Origin: an uncultured Clostridia bacterium
GTDB taxonomy: Bacteria > Bacillota > Clostridia > TANB77 > CAG-508
Assembly: GCA_947581825.1 (NCBI GenBank)
Contig: CANPVP010000001.1
Coordinates: 101,606 to 165,605 of the forward strand
DNA length: 64,000 bases
Reading direction: 5' to 3'
Shown here piece by piece: positions 44,596 to 54,975 of this stretch (positions are counted from its first letter, which is position 1; every line of letters starts with the position of its first letter). The notes below the pieces were generated by a model, which saw nothing but the letters and a program-made list of their open reading frames with translations, ran no database searches and was not told the DNA's origin. A program made the translations under genes and the position numbers.

Positions 44596-45135
44596 ATGGA
44601 AAAATTAAGAGAACAATATGAAAAAGAGATAATTCCAGAATTAATGAAAAAATTTAATTATAAATCAATTATGCAAGTTCCAAAGCTTGAAAAGATTGTT
44701 ATTAACATTGGTCTAGGAGATGTTAGAGATAATCCAAAGTCATTAGATAATGCAGTAAATGAATTAGGATTAATAACAGGTCAAAAACCAGTTATAACTA
44801 AAGCTAAAAAGTCAATAGCAGCATTTAAATTAAGAGAAGGTGCTAATGTTGGATGTAAAGTTACTTTGAGAACAAAGAGAATGTATGAATTTGCATATAA
44901 ATTATTCAATGTAGCTCTTCCAAGAGTAAGAGACTTTAGAGGAGTTTCTCCAGATTCATTTGATGGTAAAGGAAATTATTCAATGGGTGTTAAAGAACAA
45001 TTAATTTTCCCTGAAATTGAATATGATAAAGTTGATAAATTAAGAGGTATGGACATCATTTTTGTTACAACAGCAAAAAGTGATGAAGAGGCTAGAGAGT
45101 TATTAAAGCTTTTAGGTATGCCTTTTAGAAGCTAA
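44596..45135 (+). CDS. rplE: 50S ribosomal protein L5
   Basis: 179 residues. [40 protein letters not shown] and [20 protein letters not shown] are diagnostic. It binds 5S rRNA and contacts P-site tRNA. AAAGGAGG lies upstream. Confidence 0.97.
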   Translation: MEKLREQYEKEIIPELMKKFNYKSIMQVPKLEKIVINIGLGDVRDNPKSLDNAVNELGLITGQKPVITKAKKSIAAFKLREGANVGCKVTLRTKRMYEFAYKLFNVALPRVRDFRGVSPDSFDGKGNYSMGVKEQLIFPEIEYDKVDKLRGMDIIFVTTAKSDEEARELLKLLGMPFRS

Positions 45136-45155
45136 TATCAAGAAAGGAGTTTATT

Positions 45156-45341
45156 ATGGCTAAGAAGTCAATGATTGTTAAACAACAAAAACAACAAAAA
45201 TTTAAGACTAGAGAATATAACAGATGTAAAATTTGTGGAAGACCACATGCTTATATCAGAAAATTCGGAATTTGCCGTGTGTGCTTTAGAGAATTAGCTC
45301 ATAAAGGAGAAATCCCAGGAGTTAAAAAATCTAGTTGGTAA
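45156..45341 (+). CDS. rpsN: 30S ribosomal protein S14, zinc type (S14Z)
   Basis: 61 residues, the short zinc-binding form. Two CxxC pairs, [20 protein letters not shown], then [18 protein letters not shown]. Many Firmicutes have a second, zinc-free S14 elsewhere; none is visible here. Confidence 0.97.
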   Translation: MAKKSMIVKQQKQQKFKTREYNRCKICGRPHAYIRKFGICRVCFRELAHKGEIPGVKKSSW

Positions 45342-45447
45342 AATATAGTATAGTGCAGATTTCACATAATTTGCAAAGTGTTTAGTATTTGTTTTCTAGA
45401 AAATAGAAAAGATACTATGTAAAAATATTAATGAAGGAGGAGAATAA

Positions 45448-45846
45448 ATGACTACAACAGATCCTATAGCAGATATGTTAACAAGAATAAGAAATGCAAA
45501 TACATCAAAGCATAAAACTGTTGATATACCAGCATCAAACATTAAGAAATCTATAGCTGATATACTATTTAAAGAAGGGTATATTAAGTCTTTTGAAGAA
45601 ATAGATAATGAAAATCAAGGAATTATAAGAATCGTTTTAAAATACGATGAGAATGGCAAAAAAGTAATCGCTGGTTTAAAAAGAATTAGTAAGCCAGGAT
45701 TAAGAGTTTATGCTGCCAAAGATGAATTACCAAAAGTATTAAATGGACTTGGAATTGCTTTAATTTCAACTTCAAAAGGAATTATGACAGATAGACAAGC
45801 AAGAATCGAAGGAGTAGGCGGAGAAGTTTTAGCTTACATATGGTAA
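45448..45846 (+). CDS. rpsH: 30S ribosomal protein S8
   Basis: 132 residues. [20 protein letters not shown] at the start and [20 protein letters not shown] then GGEVLAYIW at the end. In other bacteria S8 is the translational repressor of the spc operon. The 106-base gap upstream carries an imperfect inverted repeat (tagtatttgttttct with agaaaatagaaaagatacta) that could be a regulatory site. Confidence 0.97.
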   Translation: MTTTDPIADMLTRIRNANTSKHKTVDIPASNIKKSIADILFKEGYIKSFEEIDNENQGIIRIVLKYDENGKKVIAGLKRISKPGLRVYAAKDELPKVLNGLGIALISTSKGIMTDRQARIEGVGGEVLAYIW

Positions 45847-45882
45847 TTTATATTATAAAATAAAGAAGGAGGAGACCGTAGA

Positions 45883-46422
45883 ATGTCTAGAATAGGAAAT
45901 AAGCCAATTACAGTACCAGAGGGTATAGAAGTAAAAGTTGATGGTCAAAGAATAACTGTAAAAGGTCCTAAGGGTGAGTTAGTTAGAGATATTCATCCTA
46001 ATATGACTGTTGAACTTAATGGTAATACTATTATAGTTAAAAGACCAGATGACGAACCAGAAAATAGAAGTATCCATGGTTTAACAAGAGCTTTAATTAA
46101 TAACATGGTTATTGGTGTTAAAGATGAATTTACAAAAGTTTTAGAAATTAACGGTGTTGGATATAGAGTACAGAAAAAAGGTAATGATATAGTTATGAAC
46201 TTAGGCTATTCTCATACTGTAGAAGTAAAACCTGAACCAGGAATTACATTTGATGTACCAAATCCAAACCAAATAATTGTAAGAGGAATTGATAAAGAAT
46301 TAGTTGGTCAAACAGCTGCTGTAATCAGAACAAAAAGACCACCTGAAGTATATAGAGGTAAAGGTATTAAATATGATTATGAAGTTATTAGACGTAAGGA
46401 AGGTAAAGCTGGTAAGAAATAG
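45883..46422 (+). CDS. rplF: 50S ribosomal protein L6
   Basis: 179 residues. MSRIGNKPITVPEGIEVKVD, VKGPKGELVRDIHPNM, and RTKRPPEVYRGKGIKYDYEV then IRRKEGKAGKK near the end. It lies near the factor-binding site. AGGAGG upstream. Confidence 0.97.
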   Translation: MSRIGNKPITVPEGIEVKVDGQRITVKGPKGELVRDIHPNMTVELNGNTIIVKRPDDEPENRSIHGLTRALINNMVIGVKDEFTKVLEINGVGYRVQKKGNDIVMNLGYSHTVEVKPEPGITFDVPNPNQIIVRGIDKELVGQTAAVIRTKRPPEVYRGKGIKYDYEVIRRKEGKAGKK

Positions 46423-46547
46423 TCTGCTAAAAGAAAAATAAATTTGTAATTTGTTTAAAACAAGAGTAAGTATTGTTTTGTTTAGACAAGAGGCAAATAA
46501 AGGCTAGCCTTTGATAGAAAATCTAATAATTTGGAAAGGAGATAGAG

Positions 46548-46907
46548 ATGATTACTAAGACAGATAGAAAGTTTGAGAGAAGAAGAAGACATATTCGTGT
46601 TCGTAGAAAAATTAGTGGAACTGCTGAATGTCCAAGACTTTGTGTATATAGAAGTAATACAAATGTATATGCTCAAATAATTGATGATGTTAAGGGTGTA
46701 ACACTAGTTTCTGCTTCAACTTTAGATAAAGAAGTTAAAACTAAACATTCTAATAAAGAAGCTGCTAAAGAAGTAGGAGCACTTATTGCTAAAAGAGCTC
46801 TTGCAAAGAAAATTGATACTGTAGTGTATGATAGAGGCGGATATATTTATCATGGTGTTGTTAAAGAATTAGCTGAAGCAGCACGTGAAGCAGGTTTAAA
46901 ATTCTAA
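46548..46907 (+). CDS. rplR: 50S ribosomal protein L18
   Basis: 119 residues. [40 protein letters not shown] and the C-terminal [20 protein letters not shown]. Binds 5S rRNA. AAAGGAGAT precedes it. The 125-base gap upstream has only short self-complementary stretches such as aaaggctagccttt. Confidence 0.97.
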   Translation: MITKTDRKFERRRRHIRVRRKISGTAECPRLCVYRSNTNVYAQIIDDVKGVTLVSASTLDKEVKTKHSNKEAAKEVGALIAKRALAKKIDTVVYDRGGYIYHGVVKELAEAAREAGLKF

Positions 46908-46974
46908 AATGTGTTATAAAATGTAACGTTAATTAATAAATATAATTATTTTCGGAAGGAGGAAATATTAGTCA

Positions 46975-47463
46975 ATGGAAGAAAAGGCAGTAGAATTAAA
47001 AGAAAAAGTAGTAGCCATTAACAGAGTTGCAAAAGTTGTTAAAGGTGGTAGAACTTTTAGATTTAGTGCAGTAGTAGTTGTTGGAGATGAAAATGGTCAT
47101 GTTGGAGTTGGTAATGGTAAAGCTTCAGAAGTTCCAGATGCAATCAAAAAAGCTATTGATGATGCTAAGAAGAATTTAGTAACAGTTCCTATTGTAGGAA
47201 CTACTATACCTCATGAATATGTTGGTGAATTCGGTAGTGCAAAAGTTATGTTGAAACCAGCTGTAGAAGGTACTGGAGTTATTGCAGGAGGTAGTGTTAG
47301 ACCAGTTCTAGAATTAGCAGGATATCAAGATATTAGAACAAAAGTTATTGGAACTAATAATCCAAGAAACGTAGTTTATGCTACAATCAGTGGTTTATCA
47401 AATATGAAAACTATTGAAGAAATTGCTAAAAAAAGAGGAAAAAAAGTAGAAGATATTATATAA
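46975..47463 (+). CDS. rpsE: 30S ribosomal protein S5
   Basis: 162 residues. [20 protein letters not shown] then [39 protein letters not shown] and [20 protein letters not shown]. It is involved in decoding fidelity and mRNA unwinding. rplO follows after 47 bases: there is no rpmD between them. Confidence 0.97.
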   Translation: MEEKAVELKEKVVAINRVAKVVKGGRTFRFSAVVVVGDENGHVGVGNGKASEVPDAIKKAIDDAKKNLVTVPIVGTTIPHEYVGEFGSAKVMLKPAVEGTGVIAGGSVRPVLELAGYQDIRTKVIGTNNPRNVVYATISGLSNMKTIEEIAKKRGKKVEDII

Positions 47464-47510
47464 TAGAGCATGAGAGAAGTCTATTATATATAAATTAAGG
47501 AGGTGCAATA

Positions 47511-47945
47511 ATGAAACTAGGTGAATTAAAGCCAGCAGAGGAAAGAGTTAGTAGAAGAAGAGTAGGTCGTGGAGTAGGTTCAGGACTTGGAAAAACTTCT
47601 GGAAAAGGTCATAAAGGACAAAAAGCAAGATCTGGTGGAGGAGTTAGACGTGGATTCGAAGGTGGTCAAACACCATTATATAGAAGATTACCAAAAAGAG
47701 GATTTACAAATATTCATGCTAAAAACTATACTGAAGTAACTCTAACAATGCTTAATAAATCTGAAGCAAAAGAAGTTACAGTTGATACTTTATTAAAAGA
47801 AGGAATAATTGGTAAAGCAAATGACGGAATAGTTGTATTAGCTACAGGAAATATAGAAAAAGCATTAACAGTAAAAGCAAACAGATTTACAAAAGCTGCA
47901 CAAGCTAAAATAGAAGCTGCAGGTGGAAAGATAGAGGTGGTTTAA
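47511..47945 (+). CDS. rplO: 50S ribosomal protein L15
   Basis: 144 residues. [20 protein letters not shown] then [20 protein letters not shown] and RLPKRGF. Its stop is immediately followed by the secY start, and its last codons (GAGGTGG) form the secY ribosome binding site, so the two are coupled. Confidence 0.97.
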   Translation: MKLGELKPAEERVSRRRVGRGVGSGLGKTSGKGHKGQKARSGGGVRRGFEGGQTPLYRRLPKRGFTNIHAKNYTEVTLTMLNKSEAKEVTVDTLLKEGIIGKANDGIVVLATGNIEKALTVKANRFTKAAQAKIEAAGGKIEVV

Positions 47946-49268
47946 TTGTTTAAAACAATAAAAAACGCTATAAAGACCCCAGACGTAAGAAAAAAGTTAT
48001 TATTTACACTATTATTAATAGTTATATTTAGATTTGGGTGCTATATAACAGTCCCAGGAGTAGATGCAGTACAATTAGCAGCATTAGCAAAAGCATCAAG
48101 CACAAGTTTAAGTGGTTTAATCAATGTTATTTCTGGTGGTGCTTTTCAAAGATTGTCTGTATTTGCAATGTCAATAAGTCCATATATTACTGCATCAATT
48201 GTAGTTCAATTAATGGCAATGGTTATTCCATCTTTAGAAAAATTAACTAAAGAAGGCGGAGAAGAAGGAAGAAGAAAGATAAATGTTTATACAAAAATAG
48301 TTACAATTGTTTTAGCACTAATTGAAGCTATAGGAGTATACTTATCATATAGATCATCAGGAATATTCGTAAATCAATCTTTTACAACAATGTTAATTGT
48401 TGTAGTAGGTTTGTTAGCAGGAACAGCATTCTTAATGTGGTTAGGTGAACAAATTACTAATCTTGGTATAGGAAATGGTATTTCAATGATAATTTTCATA
48501 GGTATAATTTCAGGAATGCCAGATGCAGTATCTTATTTGTGGGGACTTGTATTTACAGCAACAGGTTTCTCAACAAAAGGATTAGTAATTACGCTAGGAG
48601 TAATTGCAGGAGCAATACTTTTTGTAGCAGGAGTTGTATTTGTACAAGAAGCAGAAAGAAGAGTACCTGTTCAATATGCTAAAAAAGTAGTAGGAAGAAA
48701 AATGTATGGTGGACAAAGTACACATATACCATTAAAACTTGCTATGGCAGGTGTTATGCCAGTAATCTTTGCTTCATCATTTATGACATTCCCAGCAATG
48801 ATAATTCAAATGTTTAATCCTAACATAGCATCACAATCAGGATTTTGGGCTGGTGTATATAAGTTTTCAGTAGCAACATCAGCATCAGGTATACCACTTG
48901 GATATACAATTGCAAATGCTATAGTTTACTTATTGCTAATAGTTGCATTCACATTTTTCTATACATATGCGACATTTAATCCAGCAGAAGTATCAAATAA
49001 CATTAAGAAAAATGGTGGATTCATACCTGGTATTAGAGCAGGAAAACCAACAACAGATTATTTGAAAGGTATACTTTCAAAACTAACTTGGTTTGGAGGA
49101 TTCTTCCTAGCACTTATAGCAGTAGTTCCAATTTTAGTAGGTGTTTCAGGATTGAATATATCTTTCGGTGGAACAACAATACTTATCGTAGTAGGTGTTG
49201 CACTAGAAACAGTACAACAATTAGAATCTCAATTAGTAATGAGACACTATAAGGGATTCCTTGAATAG
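47946..49268 (+). CDS. secY: Protein translocase subunit SecY
   Basis: 440 residues with ten hydrophobic helices. FRFGCYITVPGVDAVQL, NVISGGAFQRLSVFAMSISP and YITASIVVQLM are the plug and first helices; PFNPAEVSNNIKKNGGFIPG-type loop 8 and GRKMYGGQSTHIPLKLAMAG are present. It forms the protein-conducting channel with SecE and SecG. TTG start directly after the rplO stop. Normally adk follows closely; here 383 bases of repeats intervene. Confidence 0.97.
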   Translation: MFKTIKNAIKTPDVRKKLLFTLLLIVIFRFGCYITVPGVDAVQLAALAKASSTSLSGLINVISGGAFQRLSVFAMSISPYITASIVVQLMAMVIPSLEKLTKEGGEEGRRKINVYTKIVTIVLALIEAIGVYLSYRSSGIFVNQSFTTMLIVVVGLLAGTAFLMWLGEQITNLGIGNGISMIIFIGIISGMPDAVSYLWGLVFTATGFSTKGLVITLGVIAGAILFVAGVVFVQEAERRVPVQYAKKVVGRKMYGGQSTHIPLKLAMAGVMPVIFASSFMTFPAMIIQMFNPNIASQSGFWAGVYKFSVATSASGIPLGYTIANAIVYLLLIVAFTFFYTYATFNPAEVSNNIKKNGGFIPGIRAGKPTTDYLKGILSKLTWFGGFFLALIAVVPILVGVSGLNISFGGTTILIVVGVALETVQQLESQLVMRHYKGFLE

Positions 49269-49276
49269 ATTAATTA

Positions 49277-49392
49277 ATAATGAAAAGTGAATAATGAATA
49301 ATGAATAATTAATGTGAAAAAATTGCAAAGCAATTTTTATCTAAAATTATACATTATTCATTATTACTGATTAAATATTAATTGCAATGAGA
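49277..49392. repeat. A+T-rich interspersed segment, probable secY terminator
   Basis: aataatgaataatgaataatt...aatgtgaaaaaattgcaaagc, then a T-run, then acattattcattatt, the inverse of the beginning. The ttgcaaagcaa hairpin with T-run lies at 49318-49338. Related segments are at 7534-7577 and 35572-35654. Confidence 0.6.
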
Positions 49393-49394
49393 AT

Positions 49395-49512
49395 GCATTG
49401 CACATCTGTAGGGAAAATTTTTGGCGAGCAATGCTCACCTCCTACATTGTGTTTATAAATTTATATAATTTTTTTAATTACTATTATAACAAGAACATAT
49501 AGAGATGTTATA
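49395..49512. repeat. GTAGGGGCG-type repeat, copy 5 (diverged)
   Basis: gcattgcacatctgtaggg, a different hairpin (ggcgagca-a-tgctcacc), then an A+T stretch and tagagatgttataa. Confidence 0.55.
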
Positions 49513-49519
49513 ATGCGAA

Positions 49520-49592
49520 TGCATATGAAATATTGCTATTGTAGGGGCGAACAGAGTTCGCCAGTTAAAACGTTACAACAGTAGAGATGTTA
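49520..49592. repeat. GTAGGGGCG palindromic repeat, copy 6
   Basis: attgctattgtaggggcgaa, stem ggcgaac/gttcgcc, then gttaaaacgttacaacagta and gagatgttat. Tandem with copy 5. Confidence 0.75.
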
Positions 49593-49651
49593 TTTTATAT
49601 AATAATTAAAAAAGTTATATAAATAAAATAGTAAAATTGAGGAGGATTTTT

Positions 49652-50320
49652 ATGATTATAATAATGTTAGGAGCACAAGGAACAGGAAAAGGAACTGTTG
49701 CAGGTTTATTAACAGAAGCAACAGGTTGGCCACAAGTATCAACAGGAGATATTTTCAGAAAAAATATAAAAGAGGAAACTGAATTAGGAAAAGAGGCAAA
49801 TAAATATATTGCAAAAGGAATGCTAGTTCCAGATGAAATAACAGTTCCAATGGTAATAGATAGATTAAATGAAGATGATGCTACAAATGGTGTAATATTA
49901 GATGGATTTCCACGTACAGTTGAACAAGCTGAAAAATTAGATGAAATATTAGCTGAAAAAGGTAAAAAGGTTGATTTAGTAATTAATTTAACTACACCAA
50001 GAGAAGAAATTATTACTAGAATGATTAATAGAAGAGTATGTTCAAATCAAGAATGTAAAGCTACATATAACTTACGTATGCATCCACCAGTAAAAGAAGG
50101 AATATGCGATAAATGTGGAGCTGAATTAGTTCAAAGAGAAGATGATTCAAATGAAGAATCAATAAGAAATAGATTAAAAATATATGATGAGAAAACAAGT
50201 CCATTAGTTTCTTATTATGAGTCAAGAGGAGTTCTTCGTACAGAAGAAGTAAGTGAAGCGATAAATAGATTAGGAAAAGATGTAGCAGAAGATATTTTAA
50301 AAGATATAAACAATAAATAA
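49652..50320 (+). CDS. adk: Adenylate kinase
   Basis: 222 residues. P-loop GAQGTGKGT (the usual form is GxPGAGKGT, so the second half is conserved and the first is variant), STGDIFR, DGFPRTVEQA, and a zinc-binding lid with four Cys (VCSNQECKATYN...GICDKCG). It equilibrates ATP, AMP and ADP. I choose ATG at 49652 after AGGAGG. Confidence 0.95.
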   Translation: MIIIMLGAQGTGKGTVAGLLTEATGWPQVSTGDIFRKNIKEETELGKEANKYIAKGMLVPDEITVPMVIDRLNEDDATNGVILDGFPRTVEQAEKLDEILAEKGKKVDLVINLTTPREEIITRMINRRVCSNQECKATYNLRMHPPVKEGICDKCGAELVQREDDSNEESIRNRLKIYDEKTSPLVSYYESRGVLRTEEVSEAINRLGKDVAEDILKDINNK

Positions 50321-50361
50321 AATTTCTATGAAAATATTGAAATAAAAGAGGCGCAAATAAA

Positions 50362-51132
50362 TTGATTGAGATTAAATCTAAAAGAGAAATAGAATTAATG
50401 AGAGAAGCTTGTAAAATTGTAGCTTTAGCTCATAAAGCAATAGAAGAAAATATTAGGCCTGGAATAACTGCTTTAGAACTTGATAAAATAGCTGAAGAGG
50501 TTATGATAAAAAATGGTGCAATACCTGCACAAAAAAATTATCCAAGTCCATATAAAGGAGTAAAGGCTTTTCCAGCTACAACTTGTATTTCAATTAATGA
50601 TGTAGTTATACATGGAATTCCAGATGCCAATATGATTATAAAAGATGGAGATATTGTTAGTGTGGACATGGTAGCATTAAAAAATGGTTATCATGGAGAT
50701 ATGGCAAGAACATATCTTGTTGGAAATGTATCAAAAGAAGCAAAGAGACTAGTTGAAGTTACAAAACAGGCTTTTTATGAAGGAATAAAACAAGCTGTTA
50801 AAGGTAATAGAATAGGGGATATTTCAAATGCAATTGGCAACTTTGTAGAAAAAAATGGATATTCTGTTGTAAAAGAATTTCAAGGTCATGGAATTGGAAG
50901 AAACATGCATGAAGATCCAGGAATACCAAATTATGGTAGAAGTGGTAAAGGTCCAAGAATTGAAACTGGCATGACTCTAGCAGTTGAGCCAATGGTAATT
51001 CAAGGAGAAGATGGAATATTAGAATTAGATGATGGGTGGACTATTATAACAGAAGATGGAAGTTTGTCTGCACATTATGAAAATACTATTTTAATTACAG
51101 AAAAAGCCCCTGAGATATTGACAAAATTATAG
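50362..51132 (+). CDS. map: Type I methionine aminopeptidase
   Basis: 256 residues. Metal ligands are seen in VSVDMVALKNGYHGDMARTY (two Asp), FQGHGIGRNMHEDPGIPNYG (His), MTLAVEPMV (Glu) and SAHYENTILIT (Glu). It removes the initiator Met from nascent chains. TTG start behind GAGG, 41 bases after adk, the standard Firmicute order. Confidence 0.96.
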   Translation: MIEIKSKREIELMREACKIVALAHKAIEENIRPGITALELDKIAEEVMIKNGAIPAQKNYPSPYKGVKAFPATTCISINDVVIHGIPDANMIIKDGDIVSVDMVALKNGYHGDMARTYLVGNVSKEAKRLVEVTKQAFYEGIKQAVKGNRIGDISNAIGNFVEKNGYSVVKEFQGHGIGRNMHEDPGIPNYGRSGKGPRIETGMTLAVEPMVIQGEDGILELDDGWTIITEDGSLSAHYENTILITEKAPEILTKL

Positions 51133-51222
51133 GTTTAGGATATAATATACTAGCTATTTGTAGTATGATTTAATGCAAATAGTCCGAAAACCAAGTATAA
51201 TACTGAAGTGGAGGGATTAATA

Positions 51223-51441
51223 TTGGCTAAAGAAGACATTATTGAAGTGGAAGGAACTGTAGTTGAGGCTTTGCCAAATACTACATTTAAAGTAGAACTT
51301 GAAAATGGGCATCAGTTATTAGCCCACATTTCAGGAAAATTAAGAATGAATTACATCAAAATTTTACCAGGAGATAAAGTAAAAGTTGAACTTTCACCTT
51401 ATGATTTATCAAGAGGTAGAATAACTTGGAGGGCAAAATAA
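51223..51441 (+). CDS. infA: Translation initiation factor IF-1
   Basis: 72 residues, exact family length. [40 protein letters not shown] and [11 protein letters not shown]. Binds the 30S A site during initiation. TTG at 51223 follows GGAGGGA; the upstream in-frame GTG at 51208 overlaps the site. Confidence 0.97.
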   Translation: MAKEDIIEVEGTVVEALPNTTFKVELENGHQLLAHISGKLRMNYIKILPGDKVKVELSPYDLSRGRITWRAK

Positions 51442-51491
51442 TAAAATCTTAAATGTTATAAATACATTTTTATATAAAGAGGTGAATAGGA

Positions 51492-51605
51492 ATGAAGGTA
51501 AGACCATCAGTAAAGAAAATATGCGAAAAATGTAAAGTAATCAAAAGAAAAGGTGTTATAAGAGTGATTTGCGAAAATCCAAAACACAAACAAAGACAAG
51601 GTTAA
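51492..51605 (+). CDS. rpmJ: 50S ribosomal protein L36
   Basis: 37 residues, [20 protein letters not shown] then [17 protein letters not shown]. The zinc ligands C-x2-C...C...H are all present (C+ form). AGGTGAATAGGA lies before the ATG. Confidence 0.97.
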   Translation: MKVRPSVKKICEKCKVIKRKGVIRVICENPKHKQRQG

Positions 51606-51614
51606 TTTTTGATA

Positions 51615-51686
51615 TTAACACAAATCCGGTAGCGGCTGTGGACCCACTTTTTAAATAATGTGGTATACATATCAGGTTTGTGTTTA
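51615..51686 (+). other. Structured intergenic RNA between rpmJ and rpsM
   Basis: Outer stem aacacaaa (51617-51624) with tttgtgtt (51677-51684), inner hairpin gtgg-ac-ccac (51638-51647), and further G+C-rich unpaired bases (ccggtagcggc). The gap of 239 bases holds no gene. It could be a leader for the alpha-operon part (rpsM-rpsK-rpsD-rpoA-rplQ), where S4 is the known repressor in other bacteria. Confidence 0.5.
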
Positions 51687-51844
51687 TATATATTATTTCC
51701 AACAATAACTATAAACTAATTTCTGTACAAGCTGATAAAAGCACTAAATAAATTTATTTAGTGTTTGTATGCTTTTTAGAAATTACATTTCAGATAGTTA
51801 AAATTGGAATACTTATTAAAAAAATTTTGGAGGTGCTAAAATTT

Positions 51845-52210
51845 ATGGCTCGTATTGCAGGAATAGATTTACCTAGAGAAAAGAGAGTTGAAGTAGGACT
51901 TACTTATATTTATGGTATAGGATTAACAAGTTCTCAAAAAATTCTTGAAAAAGCTGGAATTAATCCAGATATAAGAATTAAAGATTTAACAGATGATCAA
52001 GTTAATAGCATAAGAAAAGTTATTGATGAAGAATATAAAGTAGAAGGTGACTTAAGAAGAGAAGTAGCTCTTAATATCAAAAGACTTACAGAAATTGGTT
52101 GCTATAGAGGATTAAGACATAGAAGAGGGTTACCTGTTAGAGGTCAAAGAACAAAAACTAACGCTAGAACAAGAAAAGGTCCTAGAAAATTAGTTAGTAA
52201 AAGCAAATAA
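51845..52210 (+). CDS. rpsM: 30S ribosomal protein S13
   Basis: 121 residues. [26 protein letters not shown], and [20 protein letters not shown] then [14 protein letters not shown] at 51845 behind GGAGGTG. It forms the 30S head bridge to 50S. Confidence 0.97.
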   Translation: MARIAGIDLPREKRVEVGLTYIYGIGLTSSQKILEKAGINPDIRIKDLTDDQVNSIRKVIDEEYKVEGDLRREVALNIKRLTEIGCYRGLRHRRGLPVRGQRTKTNARTRKGPRKLVSKSK

Positions 52211-52279
52211 AAAATGATAATTAAGTAATTTTATTTTATTTCATTTTGAATTTTAAAATTATAAGGAGGTTAATACCAA

Positions 52280-52675
52280 ATGGCTAAAAATGCAGTAGCA
52301 AGAAAAACACCTAGAAGAAATAGAAAAAACATTGAAAAAGGTGCAGCTCATATTCATTCTAGTTTTAATAATACAATCGTTACAATGACAGATGTTCAAG
52401 GTAATGTTATATCTTGGGCAAGTGCTGGAGGTTTAGGTTTTAAAGGTTCTAGAAAGAGTACTCCATTTGCAGCAGGTGAAGCAGCAACAGTTGCAGCTAA
52501 AGCTGGAATGGAACATGGTTTAAAAACTGTAGAAGTTTATGTTAAAGGACCAGGTTCTGGACGTGAAGCAGCAATTAGATCACTTCAAACAGCAGGTCTA
52601 GAAATTAGTAGCATTAAAGATGTTACACCAATTCCTCATAACGGATGTAGACCACCAAAAAGAAGAAGAGTATAA
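52280..52675 (+). CDS. rpsK: 30S ribosomal protein S11
   Basis: 131 residues. [40 protein letters not shown] and [18 protein letters not shown]. Lines the platform near the E site. AAGGAGG upstream. Confidence 0.97.
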   Translation: MAKNAVARKTPRRNRKNIEKGAAHIHSSFNNTIVTMTDVQGNVISWASAGGLGFKGSRKSTPFAAGEAATVAAKAGMEHGLKTVEVYVKGPGSGREAAIRSLQTAGLEISSIKDVTPIPHNGCRPPKRRRV

Positions 52676-52733
52676 TCGGATTTAATTAATAATGAAAAAT
52701 AATAAGAGATAATTTTCGAAAGGAGAAATAATA

Positions 52734-53360
52734 ATGGCAAGATATAAAGACGAACAATGTCGTATTTGTCGTAGAGAAGGACAAAAATTGTTCCTAAAAG
52801 GTTCTAGATGTTATTCAGATAAATGTAGTGTTTCTAGAAGAAATTATGCTCCAGGACAACATGGACAAAAGAAAGCTAAACTTTCTGAATATGGAACTCA
52901 ATTAAGAGAAAAACAAAAAACTAAATCTTTCTATGGAGTAGGAGAAAGACAATTTAGAAAATATTTTGAAATGGCTTCAAATAAAAAAGGTATCACTGGT
53001 GAAAATTTACTTCAAATATTAGAAAGTAGATTAGATAATGTTGTTTATAGATTAGGTTATGGTGTTTCAAGACCACAAGCAAGACAACTTGTAAATCATG
53101 GACTTTTTGAAGTTAATGGAAAGAAAGTTGATATAGCATCATATTTAGTAAAACCAGGAGATGTTATTGCTGTTAGAGAAAACAAAAAAGATGCAGCAGT
53201 TATTAAAGAAAATGTTGAAGCAAATGCTACAAGACCAGTACCAACATGGCTAGAAAAGAATGTTGAAAATTTAAGTGGCAAAGTTATTAAATTAGCATCA
53301 AGAGAAGATGTTGATATCCAAGTTGCAGAGCATTTAATAGTAGAGCTATACTCTAAATAG
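52734..53360 (+). CDS. rpsD: 30S ribosomal protein S4 (zinc form)
   Basis: 208 residues. An N-terminal four-Cys zinc site (CRIC...RCYSDKC) marks the C+ form; [20 protein letters not shown] and the S4 RNA-binding domain with [27 protein letters not shown] follow. Primary 16S rRNA binder and likely autoregulator of this segment. Confidence 0.97.
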   Translation: MARYKDEQCRICRREGQKLFLKGSRCYSDKCSVSRRNYAPGQHGQKKAKLSEYGTQLREKQKTKSFYGVGERQFRKYFEMASNKKGITGENLLQILESRLDNVVYRLGYGVSRPQARQLVNHGLFEVNGKKVDIASYLVKPGDVIAVRENKKDAAVIKENVEANATRPVPTWLEKNVENLSGKVIKLASREDVDIQVAEHLIVELYSK

Positions 53361-53405
53361 AATTTAATTTAAAGTTTTAAAGTTAATTAAAATTGGGAGG
53401 TAAAA

Positions 53406-54353
53406 ATGATAGAATTTGAAAAGCCAAATATTGAATGTTTAGAAATGGATGAATCAAACAATTATGCTAAATTTGTTTGTGAGCCATTAGAACGTGGATA
53501 TGGAGTAACAATAGGGAATTCTTTAAGAAGAATTTTGCTTTCATCACTTCCTGGTAGTGCAATCACTAGTATCAAAATAGAAGGTGTTGTACATGAATTT
53601 TCAACAGTACCAAATGTTGTTGAGGATGTACCTGAAATTATTGTTAATCTAAAAGGTGTAAGATTAAAAACATATGATACAGAAGAAAAGATTGTGAAAA
53701 TAGACTTTAAAGGTGAAGGTGAAGTTACAGCTGGTGATATTATCACAGATGGAACTGTAGAAATATTAAATCCTGATTTACATATTGCAACAGTTGCAGA
53801 AGGCGGACATCTTCAAATGGAAATGACTGTAGATAAGGGAAGAGGATATAACACAGCAGTAAAAAATAAAAAACCAAACCAAGACATATCAGTACTTCCA
53901 ATTGATTCAATCTATACTCCTGTAAGAAAAGTAAATTATACAGTTGAAAATACAAGAGTAGGTCAAATGGTTGATTATGACAAATTAGTTATAGAAATAT
54001 GGACAGACGGAAGCTTAAAAGCTTATGAAGCATTAAGCTTAGCAGCTAAAGTTATGACAGGTCATTTAGAATTATTCATAGATTTATCAGAAACAGCTAA
54101 GAATACACAAGTTATGATAGAAAAAGAAGAATCTAAGAAAGAGAAAGTTCTTGAAATGGCAATTGAAGATTTAGAGTTATCTGTAAGATCATTTAATTGT
54201 TTGAAAAGAGCTGGAATTTCTACTGTTGAAGACTTAGCTAACAAAACAGAATCAGATATGATGAAGGTAAGAAATTTAGGTAAGAAATCATTAGATGAAG
54301 TTACTAATAAATTACGTTCATTAGGATTTGATTTTGCTCAAGAAGAAGAATAA
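53406..54353 (+). CDS. rpoA: RNA polymerase alpha subunit
   Basis: 315 residues. N-terminal assembly domain with [20 protein letters not shown] and [20 protein letters not shown]; an acidic linker; and the C-terminal DNA- and activator-binding domain with [20 protein letters not shown] and [20 protein letters not shown] upstream. Confidence 0.97.
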   Translation: MIEFEKPNIECLEMDESNNYAKFVCEPLERGYGVTIGNSLRRILLSSLPGSAITSIKIEGVVHEFSTVPNVVEDVPEIIVNLKGVRLKTYDTEEKIVKIDFKGEGEVTAGDIITDGTVEILNPDLHIATVAEGGHLQMEMTVDKGRGYNTAVKNKKPNQDISVLPIDSIYTPVRKVNYTVENTRVGQMVDYDKLVIEIWTDGSLKAYEALSLAAKVMTGHLELFIDLSETAKNTQVMIEKEESKKEKVLEMAIEDLELSVRSFNCLKRAGISTVEDLANKTESDMMKVRNLGKKSLDEVTNKLRSLGFDFAQEEE

Positions 54354-54395
54354 TCAAAAGGAAAATATAAAAGTTTTTTTAGAAAGGTGAGAAAA

Positions 54396-54905
54396 ATGGC
54401 TATAAATAGAAAATTAGGAAAACCAACAGATCAAAGATTAGCAATGTTAAAATGCCAAACTACTGATTTATTCTTAAATGGAAAAATCCAAACAACTGAA
54501 GCTAGAGCAAAAGAAGTAAAAGCAATAGCAGACAGTTTAATTGCATTAGCTATTAAAGAAAAAGATAATTTCGAAATGGTAGATGTAAAAGTAGTTCGTG
54601 CTAAGCTTGATGAAAAAGGTAATAAAGTTACTGAAAAAGTAACAAGCAAAAATGGTAAAGATTATTTAAGAGTTGTTAAAGAAGAAACAACAGAGTCAAG
54701 AAAAAAAGATATGCCAACTAGATTAAATGCTAGAAGAAAAATGATGAAAAATATAAACAAAGTAAAAAATGTTGATATACCAACAAAATTATTTGATGAA
54801 TTAGCTCCTAAATATGAAGGACGTGTTGGTGGATATACAACAATAGTAAAAGCAGGACCAAGAAGAGGAGATGCAGCTGAGTCTGTAATTCTAAAATTAT
54901 TATAA
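54396..54905 (+). CDS. rplQ: 50S ribosomal protein L17 with clostridial insertion
   Basis: 169 residues; Bacillus L17 is about 120. [20 protein letters not shown] at the start and [20 protein letters not shown] at the end are the family. The extra 50 or so residues in the middle ([20 protein letters not shown] and nearby) are an insertion known from other Clostridia. ATG at 54396; a GTG at 54387 overlaps the AAAGGTGAG site. Last gene of the ribosomal supercluster, followed by a terminator. Confidence 0.95.
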   Translation: MAINRKLGKPTDQRLAMLKCQTTDLFLNGKIQTTEARAKEVKAIADSLIALAIKEKDNFEMVDVKVVRAKLDEKGNKVTEKVTSKNGKDYLRVVKEETTESRKKDMPTRLNARRKMMKNINKVKNVDIPTKLFDELAPKYEGRVGGYTTIVKAGPRRGDAAESVILKLL

Positions 54906-54914
54906 TAAATGAAA

Positions 54915-54946
54915 AAGAGACAGGAAAACCTGTCGCTTTTTTTTTC
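54915..54946 (+). terminator. Terminator of the ribosomal supercluster
   Basis: gacagg-aaaa-cctgtc followed by gc and T9. Confidence 0.9.
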
Positions 54947-54975
54947 CACCTTATACATAAGTATTAATATAACAA

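Noticed and set aside
48038..48250. Plus-strand open frame inside secY
   Set aside because: Out-of-frame reading of secY with no ribosome binding site.
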